Shown: one piece after another, positions 56,567 to 64,000 of the stretch
Position numbering within the stretch: the first letter of the stretch is position 1
Layout of the letters: each line of letters starts with the position of its first letter
Source of the DNA: Agarivorans sp. Toyoura001
GTDB taxonomy: Bacteria > Pseudomonadota > Gammaproteobacteria > Enterobacterales > Celerinatantimonadaceae
DNA length: 64,000 nt
Reading direction: 5' to 3'
Assembly (NCBI RefSeq): GCF_005405585.1
Contig: NZ_BJEQ01000012.1
Coordinates: 1-64,000, forward strand
The notes under the pieces: generated by a model
Seen by the model: the letters and a program-made list of their open reading frames with translations, nothing else
The model's database searches: none
What the model was told of the DNA's origin: nothing
Program-made: the position numbers and the translations under genes

Positions 56567-57898
56567 GTGAGACTCACTGCTAGCCAATTTAAGATTGCGA
56601 TTAACCAGCTTAGGCAAGTGCCTCAGCAGGGTTTTCAGCAGGTTTGCATAAAACTGCCCAAACTCGATTTACTCGCTTGGCTCAATCAGCAACAGCACAC
56701 CACTCGCGGTTATTGGAAAAATAAACACAAACAACAAGTTGCATTTGTGGGCGCCGCCAAATCAATCTTAGATCTTGAGCAACTGCAATCGGTTTGCGAT
56801 CAACTCGACCCCAGCAATAATCAATTACGCTTTTATGGTGGCATTGCCTTTGCTCGGCAAAGCGCTCAATGGTCAGGCTTTCCACATCGACGTTTTATTC
56901 TACCGCGCTTCGAAATCCGTTGTGACGGCGAATACACCCGTTTATTTATCAATGCCAATTTTGAACATCAGCCAGCGCTTGAATATCAACGCATCGAAAA
57001 AGCATTTCTGGCGCTAAAACCAACTCAAGCTTTGCCTCAAGTGAGTTTAAAAGCGTTAAGTCGCCAAGATCAGCCCAGCCGCACCCAATGGCAAAGTTTG
57101 GTCGATCAAGTCACCAGTGATGACTTCCAGCAGCATACCGCTAAGGTAGTGCTGTCGCGGCAAACCAATATTCAGCTCAACGCCGAGCTCAACGCCTTTG
57201 CCTTGCTACAACAGTGGCAACAAAAAGAACAAAACTGCTATAGCTTCTTATTTCAATTTGATGGCATTAGTAGCTTTTTGGGTTGCAGCCCCGAGCGATT
57301 GTATTCACGCGAAGGCAGTCAACTGGTCAGTGAGGCGCTGGCAGGCACTGCACCTCGCGGGATAACCCCCGAACAAGATGCGCAATTAGGCAAACAGCTG
57401 TTGGACGATGCTAAAAATCAATTGGAAAATCAGCTGGTCGTTGATGACTTAACCCGTCGCCTTAAAGAGTTGAGCTTACACGTGCGAGCGCTAGACCAAA
57501 TAGAACTGGTAAAGTTGGATAGGGTTCAGCATTTAAAAAGGCGGATTCAAGCCAGAGTAAGCCCAGCACTAGATGACCGCTCTTTACTGCAAGCGCTGCA
57601 CCCAACCCCAGCAGTAGGCGGTTTGCCTCGTTCATCGGCGGTACAATATATACTTAAAAATGAAGGATATGCTCGCGGCTGGTATGCTGGTGCGGTAGGT
57701 TGGTTAAGTGGTGCTCAAAGCGAGTTTTCTGTCGCTATTCGCAGCGCTTTAGTCACCCCTCAACATTTAAGTACTTTTGCTGGAGCGGGCATTGTTGCTG
57801 GCTCTCAGGCCGAACAGGAATGGCAAGAATTGAATCATAAAATCGCCACGGTATTGCAGCTAGTCGACGAGGACGCTCTGCTTGAATCAGAACATTAA
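56567..57898 (+). CDS. menF: MenF, isochorismate synthase
   Basis: About 443 residues, chorismate-binding family. The C-terminal 260 residues hold VVLSRQTNIQL (catalytic Lys region is TAKVVLSR), SFLGCSPERLYSREG, EALAGTAPRG, HLKRRIQARV, LHPTPAVGGLPR and GWYAGAVGW, typical of isochorismate synthases. It turns chorismate into isochorismate, the first menaquinone step. GTG at 56567 with AGGA upstream is favoured; TTG at 56534 is an alternative. The gene overlaps menD by 17 bases. Confidence 0.92.
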   Translation: MRLTASQFKIAINQLRQVPQQGFQQVCIKLPKLDLLAWLNQQQHTTRGYWKNKHKQQVAFVGAAKSILDLEQLQSVCDQLDPSNNQLRFYGGIAFARQSAQWSGFPHRRFILPRFEIRCDGEYTRLFINANFEHQPALEYQRIEKAFLALKPTQALPQVSLKALSRQDQPSRTQWQSLVDQVTSDDFQQHTAKVVLSRQTNIQLNAELNAFALLQQWQQKEQNCYSFLFQFDGISSFLGCSPERLYSREGSQLVSEALAGTAPRGITPEQDAQLGKQLLDDAKNQLENQLVVDDLTRRLKELSLHVRALDQIELVKLDRVQHLKRRIQARVSPALDDRSLLQALHPTPAVGGLPRSSAVQYILKNEGYARGWYAGAVGWLSGAQSEFSVAIRSALVTPQHLSTFAGAGIVAGSQAEQEWQELNHKIATVLQLVDEDALLESEH

Positions 57899-59636
57899 TA
57901 TTGCTTGGGCTCAGTGGTTAATAGAAGATTGCACCCGCCACGGCATTACCCATTTTTGCATCGCGCCGGGCTCACGTTCTACCCCCTTAACTCTCGCGGT
58001 GGCTAATCACCCAAAGGCAATAAGCCATTGCCATTTTGACGAGCGCGGCCTCGGGTTTTTCGCACTCGGTTTGGCAAAAGCCACGCAACAAACGGTGGCA
58101 GTAATAACCACCTCGGGCAGCGCGGTAGGTAATTTATATCCCGCCGTTATCGAAGCCAAGCAAAGTGAGATCCCCTTGCTGATTCTCAGTGCTGACCGCC
58201 CACATGAGTTGCTCTCGGTAGGTGCAAATCAAGCCATTGAACAACAAGGTATATTTGCTCATTATCCGGTTTATCAAGGCCAACTGGCCGAGCCAAATCT
58301 CAACAATTTACCTCAAGCTATGCTCACCGAGCTAGGCCATGCATTAGCGATTCAGCAGCAACACGCTGGACCAGTGCATCTAAATTGTCCCTATCGTGAA
58401 CCTTTTTACCCACAACAAGCACAACAAGATCTTCGCCAACATGCAGCAGGTTTGCATACTTGGTTGGCTGGCACTCAGCCTTTTTACCAGCAGCACTTAA
58501 ACGTAACCTTGGTGAATCAACTTCACGACTGGCCCGCCCTAACCAACAAACAAAAAGTGCTGGTGGTGATTGGCCAACAGAACCTTGAGCAAAGCCAAGC
58601 CATCATTGCCTGGGCGCAACAGCTTGGCTGGCCGATAGTGGCAGACAGCCAAAGCCATTGGCAGCAGAGTCACGCCAAACCAGACCCAACTTCGCTAAAG
58701 GTCATTAGCCAAGCAGAATTGCTATTAGCAAATCCCAATTTTGCTCTGCAGGTTCAAGCCGAAGTACTTATTCAATTCGGCGATAAGCTGGTATCTAAGC
58801 GTTTAAACCAGTGGCTAGCGACATCACCAGCCTTACACTATGTGATTGCAACTCACTCTCAACGTATCAACCCAAGTCACCACATCCAGCAGCGCTGGCA
58901 ATGTGCCGCTACAGCATGGTTAGCGGCTCACCCAGCAAGTGCGAACAAGTGTAATTCAGAATATTTAGCGCTGTGGAGCACTGCTCAGCAAGCCATTGAA
59001 CATGATGTAAATACTGTTAAAAACCAATATTCAGAGTTATCGGTTTGTGCGCAAATATCCGCCTTACAAGCCAGCGACTCGGCCCTTTTTATGGGCAACA
59101 GCATGATAGTACGAATGTTTGAATTACTGGGGCAGCCCTGTAAAGCCAAGCATTACTTTGCTAACCGCGGCACCTCTGGCATTGATGGTTTAGTGGCCAC
59201 CACCGCCGGAATTACCGAAGGCCTAGGCAAAGCGACAACACTGGTGATTGGCGATACCTCGCTATTACACGACCTAAATTCGCTCGCACTCGCCAGTCGT
59301 AGCAAAAGTAACTTAACCATTGTGCTGTTTAATAACGATGGCGGAGAGATATTCAGATTACTGCCGAACTTAGATGACAGCGTGGATGAAGCCAAACATC
59401 AACAACTGGCTAGCGAGTTTTACCAATTGCCTCACCAAACTAATTTTGCCGATGCCGCCGCTAGCTTTAATTTGCCCTACACTGAAGTCTGTAATAACCA
59501 ACAATTTGAATACGCCTTTCAGCAGGCACAGCGTAATTCTGGGGCAAGGTTAATCGAAGTTAAGTTTGCACCAGGAGACGCCAGCACTCGTTATCAGGCA
59601 TTATTAGCAGAGGTTGCCAGTAAAGATGCACTTTAG
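57882..59636 (+). CDS. menD: MenD, SEPHCHC synthase
   Basis: A 584-residue TPP enzyme, slightly longer than E. coli MenD. It starts at TTG with GAGGA seven bases upstream. The start (IAWAQWLIEDCTRHGITHFCIAPGSRSTPL in parts) and the TPP-binding ANRGTSGIDGLVATTAG, GDTSLLHDLNSL and NNDGGEIFRLLP are intact. It adds succinic semialdehyde from 2-oxoglutarate to isochorismate. Overlaps menF at its start and menH at its end, indicating tight coupling. Confidence 0.95.
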   Translation: MNQNINIAWAQWLIEDCTRHGITHFCIAPGSRSTPLTLAVANHPKAISHCHFDERGLGFFALGLAKATQQTVAVITTSGSAVGNLYPAVIEAKQSEIPLLILSADRPHELLSVGANQAIEQQGIFAHYPVYQGQLAEPNLNNLPQAMLTELGHALAIQQQHAGPVHLNCPYREPFYPQQAQQDLRQHAAGLHTWLAGTQPFYQQHLNVTLVNQLHDWPALTNKQKVLVVIGQQNLEQSQAIIAWAQQLGWPIVADSQSHWQQSHAKPDPTSLKVISQAELLLANPNFALQVQAEVLIQFGDKLVSKRLNQWLATSPALHYVIATHSQRINPSHHIQQRWQCAATAWLAAHPASANKCNSEYLALWSTAQQAIEHDVNTVKNQYSELSVCAQISALQASDSALFMGNSMIVRMFELLGQPCKAKHYFANRGTSGIDGLVATTAGITEGLGKATTLVIGDTSLLHDLNSLALASRSKSNLTIVLFNNDGGEIFRLLPNLDDSVDEAKHQQLASEFYQLPHQTNFADAAASFNLPYTEVCNNQQFEYAFQQAQRNSGARLIEVKFAPGDASTRYQALLAEVASKDAL

Positions 59637-60420
59637 TGTTTATGGCCAAAACCAACATCCTTGCTTGGTGTTTTTGCACGGTTTTTTGGGCTGTGGCAGC
59701 GATTGGCAAAAAGTGATTACTGAACTGAGTGAACACTATTATTGCGTGACCATTGATATCCCCGGCCACGGTATGAGTGCCAGCGAGCGCTTAAAACCGC
59801 GGGCCGCGTTTAAAGACTTTAGTCACCAGTTAAGTGCTTGCCTAAAACGACTCAAAATCTCTCAGTATCAGCTAATTGGCTATAGCTTAGGTGGTCGCTT
59901 GGCACTGCACCATGCTTTATTGGAACCAAAAGGGTTGCAAACACTGATTATAGAATCGGCTCATACTGGCTTAAGCGACGATGATGCGCGACAGCAGCGT
60001 TTAGTGCACGACAACCGCTGGGCCGATCGTTGGTTAAAAGATCCCATTAACCAACTGCTGAGCGATTGGTACCAACAAACTGTATTTGCCAACCTATCTG
60101 CAGAACAGCGCCAGCAGTTGATTCGAAAACGGCAACAGCAAGATCGCCAAGGCATCGCCGCCGCATTACGCGCCTGCAGCATCGGTTTACAGGCCGACTT
60201 AAGCAAGCAACTGGGACAGCTAAAAATGCCGCTAGATTTTATTGGCGGTAGCCTAGACAATAAGTATCAACTGCTAGCCCGACAGTTACAACAAGATTAC
60301 CCTCGCCTACGTTGGCATAGCATCGACAAGGCTGGTCATAATTGCCATTTTGAACAACCGACACTGTTTCTTCAGCAACTGTCCAGTGTCTTAAATAACC
60401 ATAGAGAAGAGAATGACTAA
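59626..60420 (+). CDS. menH: MenH, SHCHC synthase
   Basis: A 264-residue alpha/beta hydrolase. The nucleophile Ser is in [16 protein letters not shown] (about residue 82), the oxyanion region is [12 protein letters not shown], and the base His is near the end in [11 protein letters not shown]. It removes pyruvate from SEPHCHC to give SHCHC. ATG at 59626 overlaps the menD stop; TTG at 59614 is a possible longer start. Overlaps menB by 8 bases. Confidence 0.92.
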   Translation: MHFSVYGQNQHPCLVFLHGFLGCGSDWQKVITELSEHYYCVTIDIPGHGMSASERLKPRAAFKDFSHQLSACLKRLKISQYQLIGYSLGGRLALHHALLEPKGLQTLIIESAHTGLSDDDARQQRLVHDNRWADRWLKDPINQLLSDWYQQTVFANLSAEQRQQLIRKRQQQDRQGIAAALRACSIGLQADLSKQLGQLKMPLDFIGGSLDNKYQLLARQLQQDYPRLRWHSIDKAGHNCHFEQPTLFLQQLSSVLNNHREEND

Positions 60421-61258
60421 TATTGATAGCACAGCAGTAAGCTGGCAAGACGCCGACAACGGTTATGAAGATATTCGTTACCATAAATCGGCCTGCGGCA
60501 TCGCCAAAATCACCATAAACCGCCCACAAGTGCGTAATGCCTTTCGCCCTTTAACGGTACAAGAAATGATGCACGCCTTAAATGATGCCCGCATCGACCC
60601 AGAAGTAGGAGTGATTATTTTAACGGGTGAAGGCGAATTGGCGTTTTGCTCAGGAGGCGACCAGTCAGTGCGCGGAGATTACGGCGGCTATCAAGACGAC
60701 CAAGGCACGCATCACCTCAACGTATTAGACTTTCAACGACAAATTCGTACTTGCCCTAAACCTGTGGTTGCCATGGTGGCCGGTTACGCAGTAGGTGGTG
60801 GCCATGTACTGCATATGATCTGTGATTTAACCATTGCCGCAGACAACGCCAAGTTTGGTCAAACCGGGCCTAAAGTGGGCTCGTTTGATGGTGGTTGGGG
60901 CGCGAGTTACATGGCACGCATTGTAGGCCAAAAGAAAGCCCGTGAAATTTGGTTCTTATGCCGTATGTATGACGCTCAAGAAGCCTTAGATATGGGCCTC
61001 GTGAATACCGTTGTGCCTTACGCCGAACTAGAAAAAGAAACCGTACAGTGGTGTCGAGAAATGCTACAAAACAGTCCTATGGCGCTGCGTTGCTTAAAAG
61101 CTGCCTTAAACGCAGACTGTGATGGCCAAGCCGGGCTACAAGAACTGGCTGGTAATGCCACTATGCTGTTTTATATGACGGAAGAAGGTCAAGAAGGCCG
61201 CAACGCCTTTAATGAGAAACGCCCACCAGAATTCAGTAAATTTAAACGTAACCCTTAA
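60413..61258 (+). CDS. menB: MenB, 1,4-dihydroxy-2-naphthoyl-CoA synthase
   Basis: A 281-residue crotonase-fold enzyme. It shows [55 protein letters not shown] (in parts), [19 protein letters not shown] and [19 protein letters not shown], all hallmarks of MenB. It closes the second ring of the naphthoate from succinylbenzoyl-CoA. An 8-base inverted repeat (61257-61278) around the stop might slow transcription before menC. Confidence 0.96.
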   Translation: MTNIDSTAVSWQDADNGYEDIRYHKSACGIAKITINRPQVRNAFRPLTVQEMMHALNDARIDPEVGVIILTGEGELAFCSGGDQSVRGDYGGYQDDQGTHHLNVLDFQRQIRTCPKPVVAMVAGYAVGGGHVLHMICDLTIAADNAKFGQTGPKVGSFDGGWGASYMARIVGQKKAREIWFLCRMYDAQEALDMGLVNTVVPYAELEKETVQWCREMLQNSPMALRCLKAALNADCDGQAGLQELAGNATMLFYMTEEGQEGRNAFNEKRPPEFSKFKRNP

Positions 61259-61357
61259 TAACAAAAGCAATTGTTATTGCGGAAAGTAGCCGAGAAATGA
61301 TAAGTTTGAAGGGTAACGATTTTTGCTTACCCTTGGTAAAATTTGTGAGGACTCGGC

Positions 61358-62278
61358 ATGCTCTGTAATTGGCAAAGCGCCACTCTTAGTCGCTATACTC
61401 AAGCGTTGCATACACCACTGCAATTTGGTCCGCTGCAAATTACTCATCGCCATGGTTTATACCTAGAACTTCACTTCACCGATGGTCGAGTAGGTCGCGG
61501 CGAAATAGCCCCACTGCCTGGTTTTAGTGACGAAACACTAGAACAAGCCGAGCAGCAAATTCGTGATTACCTGCAAGGACACGCTCAGCGTAAACTCTAC
61601 CCGAGTGTCGCTTTTGGGATGGATTGCGCCATGGCAGGCTTTCCCCCCAGCTCGCCAATCGTCTCCGGTTATCCCTTGCTCAATGGTGATTTTGCGCATT
61701 GCCAACAAATACTGTCCTTGGATAACACTAAGCTGGCAAAACTCAAAGTGGCCCGCCAATCTCCCAAACAAGACGTAGCACTCATTAATCAATTGCTAGA
61801 GCACGATCCTGAGTTACGCTTACGCCTAGATGCCAATAGAGGCTGGATCTGGAACCAAGCGATATACGTGCTAGAAAACATTGACTTAAGCCGCATTGAT
61901 TATATTGAAGAACCCTTAATGAATAGCCAACAATGCGCGCTGCTAGCTCAACGTACTGGCGCAAGTATTGGCTTAGACGAAACCTTACAAGACAGCAGTT
62001 ACCGTTATCACTACTTTGAGGGTTTACGTTGCTTGGTGATAAAACCCAGCTTACTAGGACCTTGGCGAGTCTGCGCTAATTTGGTCGAGCAAGCTCATGC
62101 AGACCAAGTAAGTTGTGTATTAAGCTCAGCTTACGAAAGTGAATTTGGTTTGCAATGGATAAACACCATGGCCAAACAATACACCCCAGACCAGGCACCA
62201 GGTTTGGATACCCTAAAAGCTTTTAGCGAGCAAGCAGCCAACATCGAAGTACTGGAAACATTTCAGCATAAACTGTAA
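61358..62278 (+). CDS. menC: MenC, o-succinylbenzoate synthase
   Basis: A 306-residue enolase-superfamily enzyme. KLKVARQSPKQD carries the catalytic Lys pair region (about residue 130), LRLDANRGW the first metal Asp, IEEPL a Glu, and GLDETLQD and LVIKPSLLGPW the last metal and Lys elements. It dehydrates SHCHC to o-succinylbenzoate. AGGACTCGGC precedes the ATG. menE, which usually follows, is not present; xylF follows instead. Confidence 0.93.
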   Translation: MLCNWQSATLSRYTQALHTPLQFGPLQITHRHGLYLELHFTDGRVGRGEIAPLPGFSDETLEQAEQQIRDYLQGHAQRKLYPSVAFGMDCAMAGFPPSSPIVSGYPLLNGDFAHCQQILSLDNTKLAKLKVARQSPKQDVALINQLLEHDPELRLRLDANRGWIWNQAIYVLENIDLSRIDYIEEPLMNSQQCALLAQRTGASIGLDETLQDSSYRYHYFEGLRCLVIKPSLLGPWRVCANLVEQAHADQVSCVLSSAYESEFGLQWINTMAKQYTPDQAPGLDTLKAFSEQAANIEVLETFQHKL

Positions 62279-62704
62279 ACAAGCTGTTAACTTTGCAGCT
62301 TCATCAAAAAAACCTCTAATAGAGATCACCCGAGTCGTTTAAGGCTTGTCACACTTTTATCTTTATTTTCAATAAATTAAATATACAAAAAGAGAAACAT
62401 CCGCTGAAAGTGTTATTGTTTAAAGTGCTAAAAAACTCAATAAGCCATAAAAGTGTGACTCAACTATGATGCCAACTTTAAAGAAAATTTAACATTCCAC
62501 AAAAACAGGAAAACGTTTTCTAGAGGCATGTCACATAGTGGTGCAGTAAGTGAATATTCATTATAGCCGTACAAAAAAGCGTCATTGGTGCTCAAGGATT
62601 AAGCGCCTAGTCTGGTTGTCGAGGAATGAGTAATTGGGATTACCTCTTCAACCTAAAATTAGCTAAAACATTATAAAACAAGCTATATAGCAAGGAGCCA
62701 AAAC
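62279..62704. promoter_or_regulatory. Control region ahead of xylF
   Basis: A 426-base AT-rich region without a protein gene. It has a weak AAGCTG/CAGCTT hairpin right after menC (62281-62301), a perfect 13-base inverted repeat GTCACACTTTTAT/ATAAAAGTGTGAC (62348-62360, 62447-62459), and AAGGAG at 62692-62697 as the ribosome site of xylF. The xylB/xylA motif TTTTCATAATTGAG was not found here. Confidence 0.6.
62348..62459. promoter_or_regulatory. Perfect 13-base inverted repeat upstream of xylF
   Basis: GTCACACTTTTAT (62348-62360) and its exact reverse complement ATAAAAGTGTGAC (62447-62459), 86 bases apart. Each contains a TGTGA half-site like those of CRP. Could be paired operator sites for a looping regulator, or CRP/XylR sites of the xylose transport operon. 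Confidence 0.4.
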
Positions 62705-63697
62705 ATGAAAAAACTGACCACACTATTGTGCGCAGTCGCATTAGCAGTTTCCGCCCCCGTTTTTGCCAAAACCGTTAAAATTGGTATGGCCATCGATGAC
62801 CTTCGCCTTGAACGCTGGCAAAAAGATAGAGACTTTTTTGTCGAAAAAGCCGAATCGCTCGGTGCCAAAGTATTTGTACAATCTTCCAATAGCAATGAAA
62901 CCGCCCAGATTTCACAGATTGAAAACATGATCTCTCGTGGTGTAGACGTACTAGTGATTATTCCTTACAACGGCAAAGTATTGTCTAACGTGATTGCTGA
63001 AGCCAAATCTGAGGGTATTCAAGTACTTGCCTACGACCGTTTAATTAACAATGCTGATATCGACTTCTACCTATCATTTGATAACGAGAAAGTGGGTGAG
63101 CTACAAGCCGAAGCGCTGATTAAGCATAAAGCTGACGGTAACTTTTTCTTGATGGGCGGCTCACCGGTTGACAACAACGCCAAACTTTTCCGCCAAGGTC
63201 AAATGAACGTACTGCAGCCGCTTATCGACAAAGGCGACATCAAAGTAGTGGGCGATCAATGGGTTGATGGCTGGTTAGCTGAAAACGCACTAAAAATTAT
63301 GGAAAACGCCCTAACCGCTAACGACAACAACATTGATGTAGTGGTTGCCTCTAATGACTCTACCGCTGGCGGTGCAATTCAAGCATTAGACGCACAAGGT
63401 CTAGCAGGTAAAGTATATATATCGGGTCAGGATGCTGATTTGGCTGCGAGCCGCCGCGTAGTAGCGGGTACTCAAACCATGACGATCTACAAGCCAATTA
63501 AACTACTGGCAACTACCGCCGCTGAACTTGCTGTACAAATGGGTAACGGCCAAATGCCAGAAGCTAACTCAAGCTTAAACAATGGCACTAAAGACGTTCC
63601 TTCATTCTTACTTACACCGATTCCAGTGGATAAATCTAACATCGACCAAACGGTAATTGCCGACGGTTTCCACACTAAAGCCGACGTTTACCAATAA
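62705..63697 (+). CDS. xylF: XylF, D-xylose-binding protein
   Basis: A 330-residue periplasmic sugar-binding protein of E. coli XylF length. The signal peptide ends VFA (about residue 22). The mature start KIGMAIDDLRLERWQKDRD, the NIDVVVASNDSTAGGAIQAL (in parts) and SGQDADLAASRRVVAGTQTM elements are characteristic of xylose-binding proteins. It delivers D-xylose to the XylGH importer. First gene of the transport operon; a hairpin separates it from xylG, which usually keeps binding-protein levels above those of the membrane parts. Confidence 0.96.
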   Translation: MKKLTTLLCAVALAVSAPVFAKTVKIGMAIDDLRLERWQKDRDFFVEKAESLGAKVFVQSSNSNETAQISQIENMISRGVDVLVIIPYNGKVLSNVIAEAKSEGIQVLAYDRLINNADIDFYLSFDNEKVGELQAEALIKHKADGNFFLMGGSPVDNNAKLFRQGQMNVLQPLIDKGDIKVVGDQWVDGWLAENALKIMENALTANDNNIDVVVASNDSTAGGAIQALDAQGLAGKVYISGQDADLAASRRVVAGTQTMTIYKPIKLLATTAAELAVQMGNGQMPEANSSLNNGTKDVPSFLLTPIPVDKSNIDQTVIADGFHTKADVYQ

Positions 63698-63727
63698 AAA
63701 CGCAGCACTATTCACTATGCAGTAAAA

Positions 63728-63757
63728 AAGGGTGGGGCCAACGCCCCGCCCTTTTTA
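63728..63757 (+). terminator. Intercistronic hairpin between xylF and xylG
   Basis: GGGTGGGGC and GCCCCGCCC pair (one G-T pair) around loop CAA, followed by TTTTT. A strong stem inside an operon; probably a partial terminator or mRNA-protecting structure. Confidence 0.75.
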
Positions 63758-63770
63758 TTAGGAGTTAAAG

Positions 63771-64000
63771 ATGAGCCAAAGTAGCTTATTGATGATGTCT
63801 GACATCGTTAAAAAATTCTCCGGAGTGATTGCGCTAAATGGGGTTAATTTCAATTTAGAACGCGGTGAAGTGGTATCACTTTGCGGCGAGAATGGTTCTG
63901 GTAAATCCACCTTAATGAAGGTACTTACTGGCGTTCACCCCCATGGTAGTTACGAAGGACAAATTATTTACAAAGGCGAGCCACTGGTTTCGCATAGCAT
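63771..64000 (+). CDS. xylG: XylG, D-xylose ABC transporter ATPase (partial)
   Basis: The first 76 residues of a sugar-import ATPase, cut by the window end. [20 protein letters not shown] is followed by the Walker A loop [16 protein letters not shown] (about residues 40-55) and [15 protein letters not shown], the form seen in XylG. AGGAG lies six bases ahead of the ATG. xylH should follow outside the window. Confidence 0.92.
   Translation, partial: MSQSSLLMMSDIVKKFSGVIALNGVNFNLERGEVVSLCGENGSGKSTLMKVLTGVHPHGSYEGQIIYKGEPLVSHS

Overview
The window looks like chromosome of a marine gammaproteobacterium of the order Alteromonadales. This is inferred from gene content: secreted cold-marine-type alpha-amylase, menaquinone pathway, hdfR/maoP pair, YciN, tandem sulfur-permease/persulfide genes and an AT-leaning base composition. 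An Agarivorans-like or Shewanella-related organism would fit. No rRNA, tRNA, CRISPR array, IS element or prophage gene was seen. Most of the window is ordinary core or niche metabolism, and the odd features are mainly regulatory DNA and gene decay.

Layout. 0-3 kb: a periplasmic binding-protein-like gene and a ROK regulator. 2.6-5.7 kb: a sulfane-sulfur module (two YeeE/YedE half-permeases, a BigR/SqrR-like repressor with two cysteines 66 residues apart, and a divergent rhodanese-fused CoA-disulfide/persulfide reductase). 5.7-10.2 kb: starch use (secreted multi-module alpha-amylase and a cytoplasmic DexB-like glucosidase transcribed divergently). 10-24 kb: mixed housekeeping and regulators (YciN, EamA permease, AraC-GyrI regulator, transglutaminase, YegD Hsp70, PAS-GGDEF cyclase beside the decayed tail of a second GGDEF gene, ABC exporter, LysR regulators). 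24-30 kb: hdfR/maoP and a rimK operon with a carboxypeptidase-like gene, a small MscS channel and a retropepsin-like protease, then adjacent mgtE and corA.

33.9-44.2 kb is a D-xylose catabolic block: two XylR paralogues flank xylB, followed by transaldolase, transketolase and xylA. Imported xylose is isomerised (XylA), phosphorylated (XylB) and fed through the non-oxidative pentose phosphate steps. The xylose importer (xylF and the start of xylG) is about 18 kb away at the right edge. 44-47 kb carries a periplasmic-type ATP-dependent DNA ligase, a secreted retropepsin-like protein and a binding-protein pseudogene. 47-53.6 kb is a complete-looking thiCDEFSGH operon behind a TPP riboswitch and a recognisable promoter. 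53.7-55.4 kb is an isolated polysaccharide-export/outer-membrane barrel pair. 55.5-62.3 kb is menaquinone synthesis: menA divergent from menFDHBC, with menE not present.

No convincing wholly new system was found. The most notable observations are a 45-bp nested palindrome between hdfR and maoP, paired TTAG-N6-CTAA elements in the sulfur-module control region, a decayed GGDEF duplicate, a three-lesion binding-protein pseudogene, the duplicated xylR around xylB with a 14-bp motif shared by the xylB and xylA upstream regions, strong perfect stem-loops between xylose genes, and a 13-bp inverted repeat ahead of xylF. All functional assignments are from reading motifs and recalled family knowledge; no database search was run.
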